A stretch of 64,000 nt of DNA from JALHOP01 sp964484195 (GTDB taxonomy: Bacteria; Myxococcota; XYA12-FULL-58-9; JALHOP01), in the NCBI GenBank assembly GCA_964484195.1, contig CAZAER010000001.1, positions 1 through 64,000 of the forward strand, written 5' to 3'. Shown one piece after another: positions 26,605 to 36,197 of the stretch (positions within the stretch are counted from its first letter, which is position 1; every line of letters starts with the position of its first letter). The position numbers were made by a program, and so were the translations under genes. Below the pieces are notes generated by a model, which did no database searches, was not told the DNA's origin, and saw only the letters and a list, made by a program, of their open reading frames with translations.

Positions 26605-27384
26605 TTAGCGGGAGCGGGAGAGGGCGTAGAGAAACACCGCGCTTGCCGCAGCGACATTCAGCGAATCCGTCCCGCTGTGCATCGGAATTGTCAGCTCGCT
26701 ATCGGCGAGCGTAAGGACATCGGCCGGAACGCCGCTTCCTTCGTTGCCGACGACGAGCACCAGGCGATCGGGAGGCGTCACGGTCGCGACATCGACGGCG
26801 CGCTCCGAGAGCGTCGCGGCGGCCACGTGGAGCCCTGGATAGGCGCGCTTCATGCCCGCGATAGCGGTCGCGATGTCGCTGACGACGACGGTCTGCGCGA
26901 AGACGTTGCCCATGGAAGTGCGGATGGCTTTGCGTGCGTAGACATCCCCGCCGCGCGGGTCGATGAGCAACCCAGCAGCGCCGAGCGCACGCGCGTTGCG
27001 CGCGATGGAGCCGAGGTTCGCCGGGTCGCTGACTCCCGAGGCACAGAGCACGATGCCGGGCGCGGCGAGCGCCGATACGAGAGCATCGAGGCCGGCGTGA
27101 GGCCTCTCGGCCAGGGCAATGGCGCCGCGATGCATGGAAAAGCCGACGATGGCGTCGAGGGTCCGCTGCGTGCAGGTGTAGAGCGGGACGTCGTTCGGGA
27201 CCTCGAGGTGATGCGCGCGTTTGTCGACCGCGAGCACGGCGAGAGTGCGCGTCGAGCTGGCGACGAGGCGACGCACGGCGAGCTCGCTCTCGACGATGAT
27301 ACGCGGGCCGGCCGGATCGGCGCGGCTCGGCAGGTCGCGAAAGGCGGCGACTCTGGGATCGTGGATGTCGGTGATTTCGGGCAT
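26605..27384 (-). CDS. TrmH/SpoU-family RNA 2'-O-methyltransferase
   Basis: 259 residues. A short N-terminal substrate-binding part is followed by the SPOUT domain with all three motifs: SDPANLGSIARNA, VVGNEGSGVP and IPMHSGTDSLNVAAASA, which together make the trefoil knot and bind S-adenosylmethionine. It should methylate a ribose in tRNA or rRNA; the site cannot be told from the sequence. Confidence 0.9.
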   Translation of the reverse strand: MPEITDIHDPRVAAFRDLPSRADPAGPRIIVESELAVRRLVASSTRTLAVLAVDKRAHHLEVPNDVPLYTCTQRTLDAIVGFSMHRGAIALAERPHAGLDALVSALAAPGIVLCASGVSDPANLGSIARNARALGAAGLLIDPRGGDVYARKAIRTSMGNVFAQTVVVSDIATAIAGMKRAYPGLHVAAATLSERAVDVATVTPPDRLVLVVGNEGSGVPADVLTLADSELTIPMHSGTDSLNVAAASAVFLYALSRSR

Positions 27385-27484
27385 GCCGGGTGCGGGTCGC
27401 GCTCGCAGTGGCCATCTTGCAGGAGCCGGGGTGTGTCCACTACCGTGTACGAGCTAGGGATCGACCGCGCAACAGGAAGGGTTA

Positions 27485-29041
27485 GTGTTGACCAAGCGCG
27501 ACTCCGCAAAACCAGCCGATGGCGAAGAAAAGCTCCGCGCAAGCGAAACCTCCTTCCGTCTGCTCGTCGACAGCATTCGTGACTACGCCATCTTCATGCT
27601 CGATCGCACCGGGCACGTAGCCTCGTGGAACCCAGGTGCGCAGCGCTTCAAGGGCTACACCGCCGACGAGATCATCGGCCGGCACTTCTCGGCGTTCTAT
27701 CCACCGGAGGAGGTCGCCTCCGGCAAATGCGAGCGCGAGCTCGAGATCGCCTCCGAGACCGGCCGTTTCGAGGAAGAAGGATGGCGGGTGCGCAAGGACG
27801 GGTCGCGCTTCTGGGCGAACGTCGTCATCAGCGCCATCCGCGATAGCGAACAGCGCTTGGTGGGCTTCGCCAAGGTGACCCGCGACCTCACAGAGCGCCG
27901 TCGCGCCGAGGAAGAACGCTCTCAGCTCGCCGCCGCCGAACAGGCGAACCGTACGAAAGACGAGTTCCTCGCCATGCTCAGCCACGAGCTGCGCAATCCC
28001 CTGGCGCCGATCGTCACCGCTCTGCAGCTCATGAAGATGCGGCCCGCCGCCGGCGAGCTGGCGAAGGAGCGCCACATCATCGAGCGCCAGGTGCAGCACA
28101 TGGTGCGCTTGGTGGACGATCTGCTCGACGTGTCACGCATCAGCCAAGGCAAGATCGAGCTCAAGATGCAGCCGCTCGAGCTCTCTGACGTCGTCTCCAG
28201 CGCCGTCGACATGGCGCGCCCGCTCGTCGAGCAGCGACGTCATGACCTCACGGTAGACGTACCGCGATCGGGTCTCGGCTTCACCGGCGATGCGGTTCGC
28301 ATGGCGCAAATCATCGCCAACTTGCTGACCAACGCCGCCAAGTACACCGACGAGGGCGGCACGATCGCCGTGCGCGCGGCCCGAGAGAACGACGACATCG
28401 TGGTGCGCGTCGAAGACAACGGTCTCGGCATCGCCGCAGATCTGCTGCCGCGGATCTTCGACCCCTTCGTGCAGGCGCCGCGCGGTATGGATCGCTCGGA
28501 AGGTGGCTTGGGCATCGGTCTCACCCTGGTGCGCAGTCTCTTGCAGCTCCACAGTGGGTCCGTTCGAGCGTACAGCGACGGACCAGGGCGGGGCAGCACC
28601 TTCGTCATCCGTTTGCCGATGGAGATTACCGCCGTCGACCAACGCCCCGGGCAGCGCCTCTTGCCGAAGGAGAGAGCGCGCCCGCGCAAGGTCCTGGTCG
28701 TCGACGACAATACCGACGCCGCCGTGCTCCTGGCCGAGCTCCTGACCACGCGTGGACACGACGTGCGCGTGGCATACGACGGTGTGGAAGCGATGAGCGT
28801 CGTGAGCGAGTTCACGCCCGACGCTGCCGTTCTCGATATCGGACTCCCGATCATGGACGGACACGAGCTGGCGCGCCGCCTGCGCGAAATGCTCGGCCGC
28901 AGGTGCGCGCTCATCGCATTGACTGGCTATGGCCGCGCCGAAGATCGTCACAAAAGCCGCGCCGCGGGCTTCGATACCCACCTGGTGAAGCCCGTCGATC
29001 CCGCGCAGATCGTCCGACTCATCGAGACCGCGAACGACTAG
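27485..29041 (+). CDS. PAS-domain hybrid sensor histidine kinase with receiver domain
   Basis: 518 residues from GTG 27485 (TTG 27488 also possible), with AGGAAGGG just upstream. Order: PAS (~20-135, WNPGAQRFKGYTADEIIG), HisKA (SHELRNPLAPI, phospho-acceptor His167), HATPase (NLLTNAAKYTDEGG, VEDNGLGI, GGLGIGL) and a C-terminal receiver domain (VVDDNTDAAVLL, phospho-acceptor Asp451 in LDIGLPIMDG, Lys in LVKPVDP). There is no membrane segment, so it senses a cytoplasmic signal. No partner regulator is adjacent; the signal may pass to a separate phosphotransfer protein. The stop is shared in a CTAG with the convergent gene. Confidence 0.9.
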   Translation: MLTKRDSAKPADGEEKLRASETSFRLLVDSIRDYAIFMLDRTGHVASWNPGAQRFKGYTADEIIGRHFSAFYPPEEVASGKCERELEIASETGRFEEEGWRVRKDGSRFWANVVISAIRDSEQRLVGFAKVTRDLTERRRAEEERSQLAAAEQANRTKDEFLAMLSHELRNPLAPIVTALQLMKMRPAAGELAKERHIIERQVQHMVRLVDDLLDVSRISQGKIELKMQPLELSDVVSSAVDMARPLVEQRRHDLTVDVPRSGLGFTGDAVRMAQIIANLLTNAAKYTDEGGTIAVRAARENDDIVVRVEDNGLGIAADLLPRIFDPFVQAPRGMDRSEGGLGIGLTLVRSLLQLHSGSVRAYSDGPGRGSTFVIRLPMEITAVDQRPGQRLLPKERARPRKVLVVDDNTDAAVLLAELLTTRGHDVRVAYDGVEAMSVVSEFTPDAAVLDIGLPIMDGHELARRLREMLGRRCALIALTGYGRAEDRHKSRAAGFDTHLVKPVDPAQIVRLIETAND

Positions 29042-29991
29042 TCGCCCTTCGAGCCTGGTAGGCCGATGCCGGTCAAAGCGCGGGCGAAGCGCGCTTGTCT
29101 GACCGCTACAGCGGCCTCGCTGGCCTCGCGAGCGCCGATGCCGAGGGCTTCCGCGACTTCGCCAACCGATTCGATGGCGCCGCCGACCTGCTCGGCCGAG
29201 GAAGCGACGACCTTGGCGCCGTTCTGATGTCCGCTATCATGGAGAAGGTGCGCGATCTCGTCGACCATGTGATGTGTCACTGCGGCGACCGTGATCGCCT
29301 CGAGCGCGGCGAGGCCGGCCTTCTGCATGCTGCGACGGCCCGCGCTGGCGCTCGCTTCGGCAGCTTCCATGTCGCCGTTTGCGACGTCGCGACGGGCGGC
29401 GCGGAAGCGTGAGAGTGCTTTGCTGCCGTGAACCGCGAGACTTCCGACGCTGTAGGTGAGTGACATCGCCACCGCAGCCGCGAGCGTCCATATGACCTGG
29501 CTCGGATAGTAGGCGACGAGCCCGCCAAGGGCGGCGCCGACACCGGCTGCGATGCCGGCCGCTTTCATGATCTCATGGGGAAGGTGCGCGCGTTGTTCCG
29601 CGGCTTCTTCCATGAGCTCGGCAGGGAAAGGTGTGTGATGATCGAGAGACTCGATCTTCGCCTTGGTCGTCGCTTGGTAGGAGCTCTCCATCAAGAGGAT
29701 GGAGGTCGCGCCACCGGCGCCAATGGCCGCTGCCGCACCCATGCGGGCCGGAAAAACGAGGTGCGGGTCGACGGTGCCGGCAAGGTGAATGAGGGGCGCC
29801 GCGCCCTCGAATACGCCGAAGAGGCCGATGACACCGCCACCGAACATCGCGGCCTGCGGCAAGAGGGCACGTGCGCGCGAGGGTGGAGGCGGCACGACCG
29901 CTGGCGCTTTCGCGGCCTCAGACGGGGTCGCCGAGGGGGGTGACAGAACGGGGGCCGGAGAAGACGACGAACCGTGAAGTGGCGACAGCAT
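29038..29991 (-). CDS. Hypothetical membrane protein with cation-efflux-like look
   Basis: 317 residues of unknown family. After a Pro/Ser/Ala-rich N-terminus (~1-45) come several hydrophobic stretches (FGGGVIGLFGVFEGAAPLI, AAAAIGAGGATSILLM, IAAGVGAALGGLVAYY, LAAAVAMSLTYSVG), and one helix is rich in His (VAAVTHHMVDEIAHLLHDSG). Position of membrane segments with a His-rich helix is loosely like cation diffusion facilitators, but the family motifs are not clear and I do not assign it. Confidence 0.55.
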   Translation of the reverse strand: MLSPLHGSSSSPAPVLSPPSATPSEAAKAPAVVPPPPSRARALLPQAAMFGGGVIGLFGVFEGAAPLIHLAGTVDPHLVFPARMGAAAAIGAGGATSILLMESSYQATTKAKIESLDHHTPFPAELMEEAAEQRAHLPHEIMKAAGIAAGVGAALGGLVAYYPSQVIWTLAAAVAMSLTYSVGSLAVHGSKALSRFRAARRDVANGDMEAAEASASAGRRSMQKAGLAALEAITVAAVTHHMVDEIAHLLHDSGHQNGAKVVASSAEQVGGAIESVGEVAEALGIGAREASEAAVAVRQARFARALTGIGLPGSKGD

Positions 29992-30060
29992 GCCGCGAGA
30001 ATCTTCGCGAGCGGCAAGCGCAAGTTGCCGAAATCGCTACTGACGCGAGACTCCCGCAGC

Positions 30061-31617
30061 CTAGGGGAGGCGCGCCAGCCAGCGCTCGGCTTGGGCGATG
30101 GTCTCGGCGTTGCCGGTCGGATCGGCGGCGAGCCGCTGCAGGTAGACCTGCAACATGCCGCGGACGACGGGGCGCTGCGGGACCCGGGCCTCCGCGAGAG
30201 CCACGAGTGAGGTCCAAACACTCGCGCTATCGAAACCGGCCACGCCGCGGCTCTGCGCCTTCGCGAGGTCAGCAAGAATCTGTGCGCGAAGGTTTCCCAT
30301 GCTCCAGGCCACGTCGCACAAGGTGCGCACGGCCTCACCCGCGTTCGGGCCGTCGAACATCGCTTCCATGTCCGCGATGACGGAAGTGGCTGTCGCCGGT
30401 TGGCGTGCGATTAGCGTGAGGAGCTCGCGCCGCGCCTGTTGCTTGTTCGGGGTGCTGGCGAGACGTGCACTGTAGTAGTGGGCGACGTCCGCCGCGAGGT
30501 CTGGATTGCTCTGCACGAGCGTCAGCAGGCACTCCGACGTCGTGGCGTGGTCTTGCGCCCCGCGTGCCAGGACCTGCTCCATTGCCCGCCGCGCCAACGC
30601 GGGATGCCGGGCCCCGATCGCCGCCATGGCCGAAAGCGCTCCGCGGCGGTTCGTGCCGGGCACCTGATCGAGGACACGCTCGAGGAGCTGCAGGGCTTCG
30701 CTACCTTGAGCCTCCGATGCTTGCATCGCGACCGCCGCGTACGACCCGGCGGTGTCGTTGATGAGCGCCTGGAGCGAGAAGCGCTGATTCGTGGGTCGAT
30801 TCGTCGGGTCGGCGCTGGCGTGTTGCGCGAGCGCCGTCTCGAGGCGGTCCTTGAGCCCGCGATACAGCTGATCGATACGCGTCGGGTTGTCGCGCAGCAA
30901 ACCAATGAGAGCGGTCTGCACCGAGCGCGCAAGCTCGGGAGCGTACGGATCGACGCTGCGCAGCAGCGGCAACAAGTCGCCGAAGACACGCTGGGAGAAA
31001 GAGGGGAAGGACCTGGCGATCTCTTCGGCCGCCGACACTGCGCGCTGTCGCGTTGCGGCGTTGCCCGAGCCCAACCCATGCTCGGCGATAGTCAACGGAG
31101 TGAGCATGGCGCTGTGCGCTGCAGCGGACAGCGGGTCACTTGCGACCGCGAGCTCTTGCATCACTCCGATGACCGGGGACCAGGTCTCCAGTGGATTGTG
31201 CTCGAAGGCGCGCGCGAGCAGAGGCAGAGCTTCATCGGCAAGCTGGGGAAACTCGCGGGCGAGGCGTCCGATCTCCCAGGCGTGGCGATGGGTCGTTGCG
31301 CCCTGCACCAGCACGAGCTCCTCGGCCAAGCGACGGATCTCTTGGCGGGCACGCGCCTGAGGGTCGGCGGCGGATGGCGGCGCCTGGCCGGTGGCCTGCG
31401 CAAGCTGGATCCCAGCGGCAGGCGGGCGGGTGAACGCGGGGCCGAGCGGGGCCGGTGACGGGGCCGCGATGAGGATAGGGTTTGCGATGGGCCTCGGTGC
31501 GCGTGCGCTGGCCGTTTGGGGCCGTGCCGCGGCCGGTGCTGCGAGCACCTCCATGGCGGGGATTGTTTCGCGGGAGACGGGTGCAATGCTGACGGTCGAC
31601 GACATTGTCGACAGCAT
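30061..31617 (-). CDS. Hypothetical alpha-helical repeat protein
   Basis: 518 residues. Residues 1-90 are Pro/Ala-rich and low in complexity. From ~95 to the end the sequence is a succession of helix pairs (REFPQLADEALPLLARAFEH, NPDLAADVAHYYSARL and similar), which resembles a HEAT/armadillo solenoid. No signal peptide or catalytic motif is visible. Such folds are usually binding scaffolds. The ATG at 31617 or 31605 may be used. Confidence 0.6.
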   Translation of the reverse strand: MLSTMSSTVSIAPVSRETIPAMEVLAAPAAARPQTASARAPRPIANPILIAAPSPAPLGPAFTRPPAAGIQLAQATGQAPPSAADPQARARQEIRRLAEELVLVQGATTHRHAWEIGRLAREFPQLADEALPLLARAFEHNPLETWSPVIGVMQELAVASDPLSAAAHSAMLTPLTIAEHGLGSGNAATRQRAVSAAEEIARSFPSFSQRVFGDLLPLLRSVDPYAPELARSVQTALIGLLRDNPTRIDQLYRGLKDRLETALAQHASADPTNRPTNQRFSLQALINDTAGSYAAVAMQASEAQGSEALQLLERVLDQVPGTNRRGALSAMAAIGARHPALARRAMEQVLARGAQDHATTSECLLTLVQSNPDLAADVAHYYSARLASTPNKQQARRELLTLIARQPATATSVIADMEAMFDGPNAGEAVRTLCDVAWSMGNLRAQILADLAKAQSRGVAGFDSASVWTSLVALAEARVPQRPVVRGMLQVYLQRLAADPTGNAETIAQAERWLARLP

Positions 31618-31845
31618 CGGTCACCGCGGTCCCCGAGTTGTTCGCTTGGGAGTGCCTCGAAGGCGCCCATGCGTGTGCGCTGGCAGACCGCAGCTGGGTC
31701 AGCCGGCCCCGTAGGTAGAGCGAGCCCCGGCGCCGTGCCCTGCGCACCGCGCTACGTGCCGGATTTGCAGCGTTTTGGGGGAGGCTGACGGCTGGCGCGT
31801 CACGTGCACCCGATTCCTCGTCTTCGTCGCAGCAAGGGAGCACCC

Positions 31846-32016
31846 ATGTACCCGCTTACTCAGCCCCACCCGACAGAGCTCGAGCGCGTGTTCCAGCTCG
31901 TCATCGCCGCGCACGACGCCACGCCCATTCCACTCCCGTCCTCCACCGACATCCCAGCGCCGGTGAGTGGCGTCTGGCTCCGCGGCAAGCTCGTTTCGAA
32001 GGTGACGCGGACATAG
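31846..32016 (+). CDS. Small hypothetical protein
   Basis: 56 residues from an ATG with a strong ribosome site (AAGGGAG five bases upstream). The start MYPLTQPHPTELERVF is helix-forming; the second half (STDIPAPVSGVWLRGKLV) is beta-like. No relative was recognised. It lies alone between two minus-strand genes, so it would need its own promoter. The ribosome site is the main support. Confidence 0.45.
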   Translation: MYPLTQPHPTELERVFQLVIAAHDATPIPLPSSTDIPAPVSGVWLRGKLVSKVTRT

Positions 32017-32028
32017 CGCGACAGCTTT

Positions 32029-32973
32029 CTAGCGCGTCGCTCGCATGTCGACCGTAAGCCGCGGCGCAATGACCTTGGGCCCGACATTCACCGTGCCTCC
32101 GAAACCGGGTTCGCTCGTGAGCAGCGCACCGTCTCCATGCTCCTTGAAGCGGACCTTGCCGCCGATCGTGACCGCGGCGTCGAGCGCAAATACTCCAAGC
32201 GCCTTCTCGCCGGCGAGGCTCTTCACGGCGTCACATGCGCCAGTGAACGTGGACGCCGGAATGGTGTGACTCCAGCTCGACACGGAGAGCGTGAGCCCTG
32301 GGTCGCCGTCGAGCACGGCACCGACGATCCCGCCGCAGTCCATTGCGCTCGTCACTCCAGCTTCGAGCTCCTCGAGGCCCGCGACGTCGACGACCTTCGA
32401 TGCCATGTTCTGCACCAAGGCGCCGAAGTGCAGGGGCACGTCATGCTCTTCGACTTCGAGGACATCGTCTCCTTCGTCGCCGCCCCACTCGGCGCGCATC
32501 GTGCCGATGCCGCCGAGCAAGTCCACCGCGTCGAGCTCGAAGGCGCTCCCGGCGATTTCGAAGGTGACGCGCTCGAGGGTCTCGGTGCCCTCCATGTCGT
32601 CGAAGGTCGCCTCCTCGAGATCGATCGTGCTTTCGACTTGCACCGCGCCGAGGGCGCCGGCGAGCGCCTGGGTCACCGCGCCGGTCGGCTTCAAGCTGTC
32701 GGGGACATTGGCGTCGACGAGCGTTTTGACATGACCCCGCAAGAGACCGTCGACGAGCTCGTGAACGCTGCCTTCGAGCGGACCCGGGACCGGCGCTACG
32801 CTGACCAGCTGGCCGACCAGGACATCCGCTATGGCGTCACCAACGGTTCGCCCGTCGGCAAGCGGGCCGCTCACGTTCCACGTCGAAGTCGACGCGAATT
32901 TTCCGACCCAGGGAGGGTCGCCACAGGCGGTTAGGAGGAGCACAGCGAAAAAAGCAAAGGGGGCTTTTCGCAT
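32029..32973 (-). CDS. Putative lipoprotein
   Basis: 314 residues with a leader ending in the lipobox LLTAC (Cys ~17). The mature protein is acidic, with segments suggesting a beta-rich fold (VTFEIAGSAFELDAVDLLGG, TVNVGPKVIAPRLTVDM). No known domain. It follows the beta-propeller lipoprotein gene by 17 bp and is the last gene of that surface-protein unit. Confidence 0.7.
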   Translation of the reverse strand: MRKAPFAFFAVLLLTACGDPPWVGKFASTSTWNVSGPLADGRTVGDAIADVLVGQLVSVAPVPGPLEGSVHELVDGLLRGHVKTLVDANVPDSLKPTGAVTQALAGALGAVQVESTIDLEEATFDDMEGTETLERVTFEIAGSAFELDAVDLLGGIGTMRAEWGGDEGDDVLEVEEHDVPLHFGALVQNMASKVVDVAGLEELEAGVTSAMDCGGIVGAVLDGDPGLTLSVSSWSHTIPASTFTGACDAVKSLAGEKALGVFALDAAVTIGGKVRFKEHGDGALLTSEPGFGGTVNVGPKVIAPRLTVDMRATR

Positions 32974-32990
32974 CGCTCCCTAGTCTACAC

Positions 32991-34316
32991 TCAGTGCGCC
33001 TCGTAGTCCCAGCCATAGCGCGCGTGCGCGTCGCTCGGTACCACGTTCGTGCAGTCGAAATACGAGGCATAGAAGGCGCGCCGGAACGGCGAGTAGGTGA
33101 TGCCGATGGGCACGAAGGGTATCTCGTCGGTCACCGGCTCCCAGGTGGCGCCGCCATCGTCGGAGACCACGACTCGGCGATTGCCGACCGAGGCGATGCG
33201 CCCGTCGGGTAGCTCGAGCGGCGGAACTTCTCCGGTCCGTTGGTCTTGCCGGTTCACCCGCGTGAACGAGGCCCCGTCGTTGACGCTCTTCAACATGTTG
33301 CCGTTCGACGCCCAGTAGATGACGCCGTTGGACGCGAGCAACGGCTGACCTGCACCGGGGAATTCGCTGACGGTCGTCCATGTCGTGCCACCGTTCGTCG
33401 AGCGTACGACCGCGGGGGTGTTGCCTGCCCAAGAGTTCGCGCAGCCTACGAGCATGACGTTCGCATCGAGCACCAACGTCGATGTGCAGAAGCCCAAGCC
33501 CGCGGGGAGCCTCGCCATGATGTCGGTGAAGTGAGCGCCGCCGTCCTTCGACAAGAACAACCCTTGGGGATTCGCGCCGGTGACTGCTTGTTCGTGTCCG
33601 CCCGAGAGGATGGTCTTGCGATCGGGATCGGTGAAGTCGATGCTTACCGAGTCATTGTGGGACTGCTGCTGTGAGCCCATCTCGACGAAGCCTTCGAAGC
33701 TGTCGCCGTTGTCCGCTGTGACGGAGACGCCCGCCGACCATGGGCTCTCGAAACCGTAGATGCCTGCCTCCCACCAGGTATTTTCGTGAGCGGGGTCGAA
33801 GAGGATGACTTGCATGCGATTGCGGATGGCGTCGCCGCCACCGGATCCGAGCGGCACCCAAGAGTCGCCACCGTCGGTGCTCGCGAAAAGCCCGTGGCGC
33901 GCGACCCCAGTCACGAGCATGTCGCGCCATGGGCTCGAGAAGATAGCCGCTGCGTTGCCGCACTCCGAGTTGGTGATGGTGGCCAGGTTGTTGGTCACGT
34001 TGTCCCAGAACGCACCGGGGACGGGGTGGTCGGCGTCGGCATGTGGAGGGCCGGGGAGGGCGTCGCCGCCGTCGCCGCCGTCTCCATCCCCATCACCGCC
34101 ATCGTCGCTCGGTGCACTGTCGTCCGGCTGATCGGGGGTGACCGCCCCTGTGTCGGTCACCCCCGCGGCGTCACCGCCGCTGACTGGCCCTTGGTTGTCC
34201 GTGGGTGGCAAGCCAAGGGTATCGCCACTACCGCTAGTGGCGTACGGGTCACCAGTCACGCTCGCGGTGCAGCCTGAGGCGACTATGAGCACCAACACGA
34301 AGAGACCAACGCGCAT
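32991..34316 (-). CDS. Lipoprotein with BNR/Asp-box beta-propeller
   Basis: 441 residues. The lipobox VASGC (Cys ~16) is followed by a low-complexity Asp/Gly linker (~70-90) and a repeat-rich domain. At least four Asp-box-like units of the form STxGGxxW occur (ASTDGGDSWVPL, LSKDGGAHFTD, RSTNGGTTWTTV, VSDDGGATWEPV), the signature of sialidase/VPS10-type propellers. These usually bind or process glycans, or serve as adhesion scaffolds; catalytic residues of sialidases are not evident. It is 17 bp after the Fn3/lectin-like lipoprotein gene. Confidence 0.8.
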   Translation of the reverse strand: MRVGLFVLVLIVASGCTASVTGDPYATSGSGDTLGLPPTDNQGPVSGGDAAGVTDTGAVTPDQPDDSAPSDDGGDGDGDGGDGGDALPGPPHADADHPVPGAFWDNVTNNLATITNSECGNAAAIFSSPWRDMLVTGVARHGLFASTDGGDSWVPLGSGGGDAIRNRMQVILFDPAHENTWWEAGIYGFESPWSAGVSVTADNGDSFEGFVEMGSQQQSHNDSVSIDFTDPDRKTILSGGHEQAVTGANPQGLFLSKDGGAHFTDIMARLPAGLGFCTSTLVLDANVMLVGCANSWAGNTPAVVRSTNGGTTWTTVSEFPGAGQPLLASNGVIYWASNGNMLKSVNDGASFTRVNRQDQRTGEVPPLELPDGRIASVGNRRVVVSDDGGATWEPVTDEIPFVPIGITYSPFRRAFYASYFDCTNVVPSDAHARYGWDYEAH

Positions 34317-34333
34317 CGTGCACCTCGAGCAGT

Positions 34334-36136
34334 CTAGTTGGGATACGTGTTGTCCGAGCCCGGCAGCACCGGCACTCCATTCGGCACGTCGACGAGCACG
34401 ACGTTGACGTTGCTGTACGACTGCGCCGAGTCAGCCCCCAGCTGGATCATGTTGGTGCCGGTCACCAAGTCGTCGATGTCGATGGTCACGGCGAACGTGC
34501 GCCACGTGTAAGCGCGGCTGTCCGGGTACGGGTTCGCCATGCTGTGCGCGTGACCGTTGACGATCACGTTCAACATGTCGGGCTTCTCGTACGCAAACGC
34601 GTTGAACAACACACGCACGACCGCGGCTTGGCGGTTGGCCGGCATGTTCGGGATGCTCCAGCTCGTCGTCTGGTTGGCGTTCGCGAACTTGCCGAGGATC
34701 TGCGAGTCGTATGGACCGTCGCCGGTGTTGTCGGGCGCGTCGTAGCTGAAGTCGCGGTACGTGAACGGGCCGTCGAAGGCGACATTGTCCCAGGCGAACG
34801 TATGCTCGCGCTGCGACGGTCGATCGCTCGGGCCCTTGTCTGCGTTATAGTGGACGTCGTCGATCCAGATGAGGCCGCGCGTGAACGACAGGTTCGCGTT
34901 GGTGAGCTCGGCGATGAGCTTCAAGCTCTGGGGTGTCGGCGTCACGCCCGCGTCCGTGGCCCAAACTTCGATCTTGTTCTGGGCGACACGGATCTCGACG
35001 TGATTCATATCGATGCCCGCGCCGCTCGAGGACACGACGCAATCCTTGATGGCGAGCTGCACCTGTCGTGCGCCGTAACCGTTGGTGTCGTCGTAAACGT
35101 AGTTGCGGAACACCACCGCGGAGTCGACGGTCCAACGGTACTTGTCGAGGTTGTTGCCGTTCGGGCACGAACCATACTGGCCAATCCCCGCGGCACCTGC
35201 GAAGCGGATGCCGAATCCGTGCTGCGGGTTCGACTGCCACGAGTCGAAGTGGTTGAAGGGTCCGGGCACGGGAAGGTTCGACATCCAAAACTCGGGCCAC
35301 GCGGCGTGCGTTCCCGCGGTGTCATTGGACACGTCGAAGCTCACGGTGCCGGTGCGTCCGGCGAAGTCGAACGGCTGCTTCGGATAGATGGTGAGAGCAT
35401 TGACCGCTCCTGCGTCCCACGCGCCCGACGTGTTGTCGTTGGCGGCTTCACGCATCTCGCCATCGCAGATGATGATGTCGTTTGGCGGCAACACGCGCTC
35501 GGGCAACGTGCCATCGCAGCCTTCGAGCAGCGTCGGGTTCCAGACGTTGTGCTCGCCCTGGCCGAAGTTCACTGGGCCGGTGCGTGACGCACCCCAGACA
35601 TCGCCGTCGAGGTCACCGGAGCGGTTGCCGTTGGGCGCGGGCGCGTCGAACGTATCGCAGAAAATGGCGGGGCTGGTCGCGAGCTGCATGTTGCAGTCGC
35701 TGCCGTCACCGACCGACGGCGGTGGGTCGTCGTCGTCACTATCCTGCTGCAGCAGCTCCTGCGGTGTCGCTGACGCTTCGTTCGAGCTACGACTCTCGCC
35801 GGTCGAGCCGACGACGGTGACGATGTAGTAGTACTTGACGTCGTTGGTGACCGCGGTATCGGTGTACGCTGGCGACGACGTCGTCGCGATCTGCGTGTAT
35901 GGACCGCCGCGCGTGATCGAGCGTTTGACGTTGTACGTTCCAGCGGAGTCGCTGGGAGCCCACGTCAGCGTGACCTTGGCGCTGCCGCCAGCCGCGCTGA
36001 GACTTGCGGGCGCCGAGGGGAGGGTGTTGGCAGGAGTCGACGGCGGCTGGACCTCGCCCGTAGGGATCGCCTCGCAGCCAACCACCATGGTGACGGCGAG
36101 AGCGCATACAGCGATGAGCGTGGGGCGTTTCAGCAT
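34334..36136 (-). CDS. Lipoprotein with fibronectin type III and lectin-like domains
   Basis: 600 residues: lipobox (VVGC, Cys ~21), a fibronectin type III domain (~40-125, PASLSAAGGSAKVTLTWAPS ... YYYIVTVVGSTGES), an Asp-rich linker, then a ~450-residue beta domain with paired cysteines (FCDTFDAP, LLEGCDGT, IIICDGEM, GSCPNGNN, KDCVVSS) and the phrase FDFAGRTGTVSFDVSNDTAG. That domain recurs in the product of 36198-37706 and is reminiscent of concanavalin-type lectin/glucanase folds. A promoter-like motif lies just upstream at 36156-36184, and AGGTG precedes the ATG. Confidence 0.8.
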   Translation of the reverse strand: MLKRPTLIAVCALAVTMVVGCEAIPTGEVQPPSTPANTLPSAPASLSAAGGSAKVTLTWAPSDSAGTYNVKRSITRGGPYTQIATTSSPAYTDTAVTNDVKYYYIVTVVGSTGESRSSNEASATPQELLQQDSDDDDPPPSVGDGSDCNMQLATSPAIFCDTFDAPAPNGNRSGDLDGDVWGASRTGPVNFGQGEHNVWNPTLLEGCDGTLPERVLPPNDIIICDGEMREAANDNTSGAWDAGAVNALTIYPKQPFDFAGRTGTVSFDVSNDTAGTHAAWPEFWMSNLPVPGPFNHFDSWQSNPQHGFGIRFAGAAGIGQYGSCPNGNNLDKYRWTVDSAVVFRNYVYDDTNGYGARQVQLAIKDCVVSSSGAGIDMNHVEIRVAQNKIEVWATDAGVTPTPQSLKLIAELTNANLSFTRGLIWIDDVHYNADKGPSDRPSQREHTFAWDNVAFDGPFTYRDFSYDAPDNTGDGPYDSQILGKFANANQTTSWSIPNMPANRQAAVVRVLFNAFAYEKPDMLNVIVNGHAHSMANPYPDSRAYTWRTFAVTIDIDDLVTGTNMIQLGADSAQSYSNVNVVLVDVPNGVPVLPGSDNTYPN

Positions 36137-36155
36137 TGCACCTACCCTGTCGGCG

Positions 36156-36184
36156 TAAGTGTTCGCTGGTAGTGAAACGGCTCA
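36156..36184 (-). promoter_or_regulatory. Promoter-like motif, copy C (TGAGCCGTT-N14-CACTTA)
   Basis: On the minus strand TGAGCCGTT (36184-36176) is followed after 14 bases by CACTTA, 20 bp before the ATG of the Fn3/lectin-like lipoprotein gene. The 29-bp site matches copy B at 24 of 29 positions, although the genes behind them differ. TGAGCC and CACTTA are 17 bp apart, a normal -35/-10 spacing. Probably recognised by the ECF sigma factor encoded at 41619. Confidence 0.6.
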
Positions 36185-36197
36185 CATTATTCGGATG

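Noticed and set aside
29038..29991. Cation diffusion facilitator
   Set aside because: A His-rich helix near membrane segments gives the impression, but the HxxxD metal motifs in helices II and V are not clear.
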